A stretch of DNA of 7,346 nucleotides from CAYMKE01 sp964345135 (GTDB lineage Bacteria; Bacteroidota; Bacteroidia; Bacteroidales; JBBRXJ01): NCBI GenBank assembly GCA_964345135.1, contig CAYFQI010000154.1, positions 1 through 7,346 of the forward strand. Reading direction: 5' to 3'. Under the pieces are notes generated by a model. That model made no database searches. It was not told the DNA's origin and saw nothing but the letters and a program-made list of their open reading frames with translations. Position 1 is the stretch's first letter; the number at the start of each line of letters is the position of its first letter. The position numbers were made by a program, and so were the translations under genes. Positions 7,292 to 7,346 of this stretch are shown here, piece by piece.

Positions 7292-7346
7292 TTTCTAAGT
7301 TTTTAAGTTTCTAAGTTTCTAAGTTTCTAAGTTTCTAAGTTTCTAA
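7292..7346. repeat. Tandem octamer array TTTCTAAG, open at window edge
   Basis: Nearly seven head-to-tail copies of the 8-bp unit TTTCTAAG are present. The units are 7292-7299, 7300-7307 (variant TTTTTAAG), 7308-7315, 7316-7323, 7324-7331, 7332-7339 and a partial copy 7340-7346 cut by the window end. The last five units are identical. The period is not a multiple of three and the unit contains TAA, so the array is not coding. The true length is unknown because it reaches the edge, which would also fit a contig that ended in the repeat. Confidence 0.92.

Overview
The window looks like ordinary chromosomal DNA of a low-GC, probably anaerobic member of the Bacteroidota. Four observations support this. 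The transketolase has the Bacteroidota-style cofactor motif (SDGGIQEEIS). The Rex protein has the Bacteroidota-style opening and ending. Translation starts follow A-rich leaders without a clear Shine-Dalgarno sequence. The phosphofructokinase carries the residues that mark pyrophosphate use. A more exact taxonomic placement cannot be supported from the sequence alone.

Layout: an AT-rich leader (1-160) precedes three co-directional genes on the plus strand. These are transketolase (161-2206), adenylosuccinate synthetase (2209-3471, GTG start, 2 bases after the previous stop) and a BCCT-family osmolyte transporter (3501-5087, 29 bases further on). A 114-base AT-rich gap leads to a phosphofructokinase of the PPi-dependent type (5202-6404). 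On the minus strand, converging on it, lies a divergent Rex redox repressor (6512-7153). The convergent gap holds a hairpin that reads best as the rex terminator. The rex upstream region (7154-7291) contains nested inverted repeats. The window ends inside an 8-bp tandem repeat (TTTCTAAG) that runs off the edge.

How the genes work together: Tkt and the PPi-linked phosphofructokinase cover sugar-phosphate interconversion and upper glycolysis. PurA commits IMP to AMP synthesis and releases no PPi itself, but it feeds the nucleotide pool. Rex normally senses NADH/NAD+ and controls fermentation and respiration genes. The BCCT carrier probably imports betaine or a related trimethylammonium osmolyte and has no obvious metabolic tie to its neighbours. 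I see no mobile element, CRISPR array, defence system or RNA gene, and no convincing new multi-gene system. The points most worth a second look are the Rex protein with an eroded NAD(H)-binding motif, the PPi signature of the phosphofructokinase, the nested dyads upstream of rex, and the terminal octamer array.
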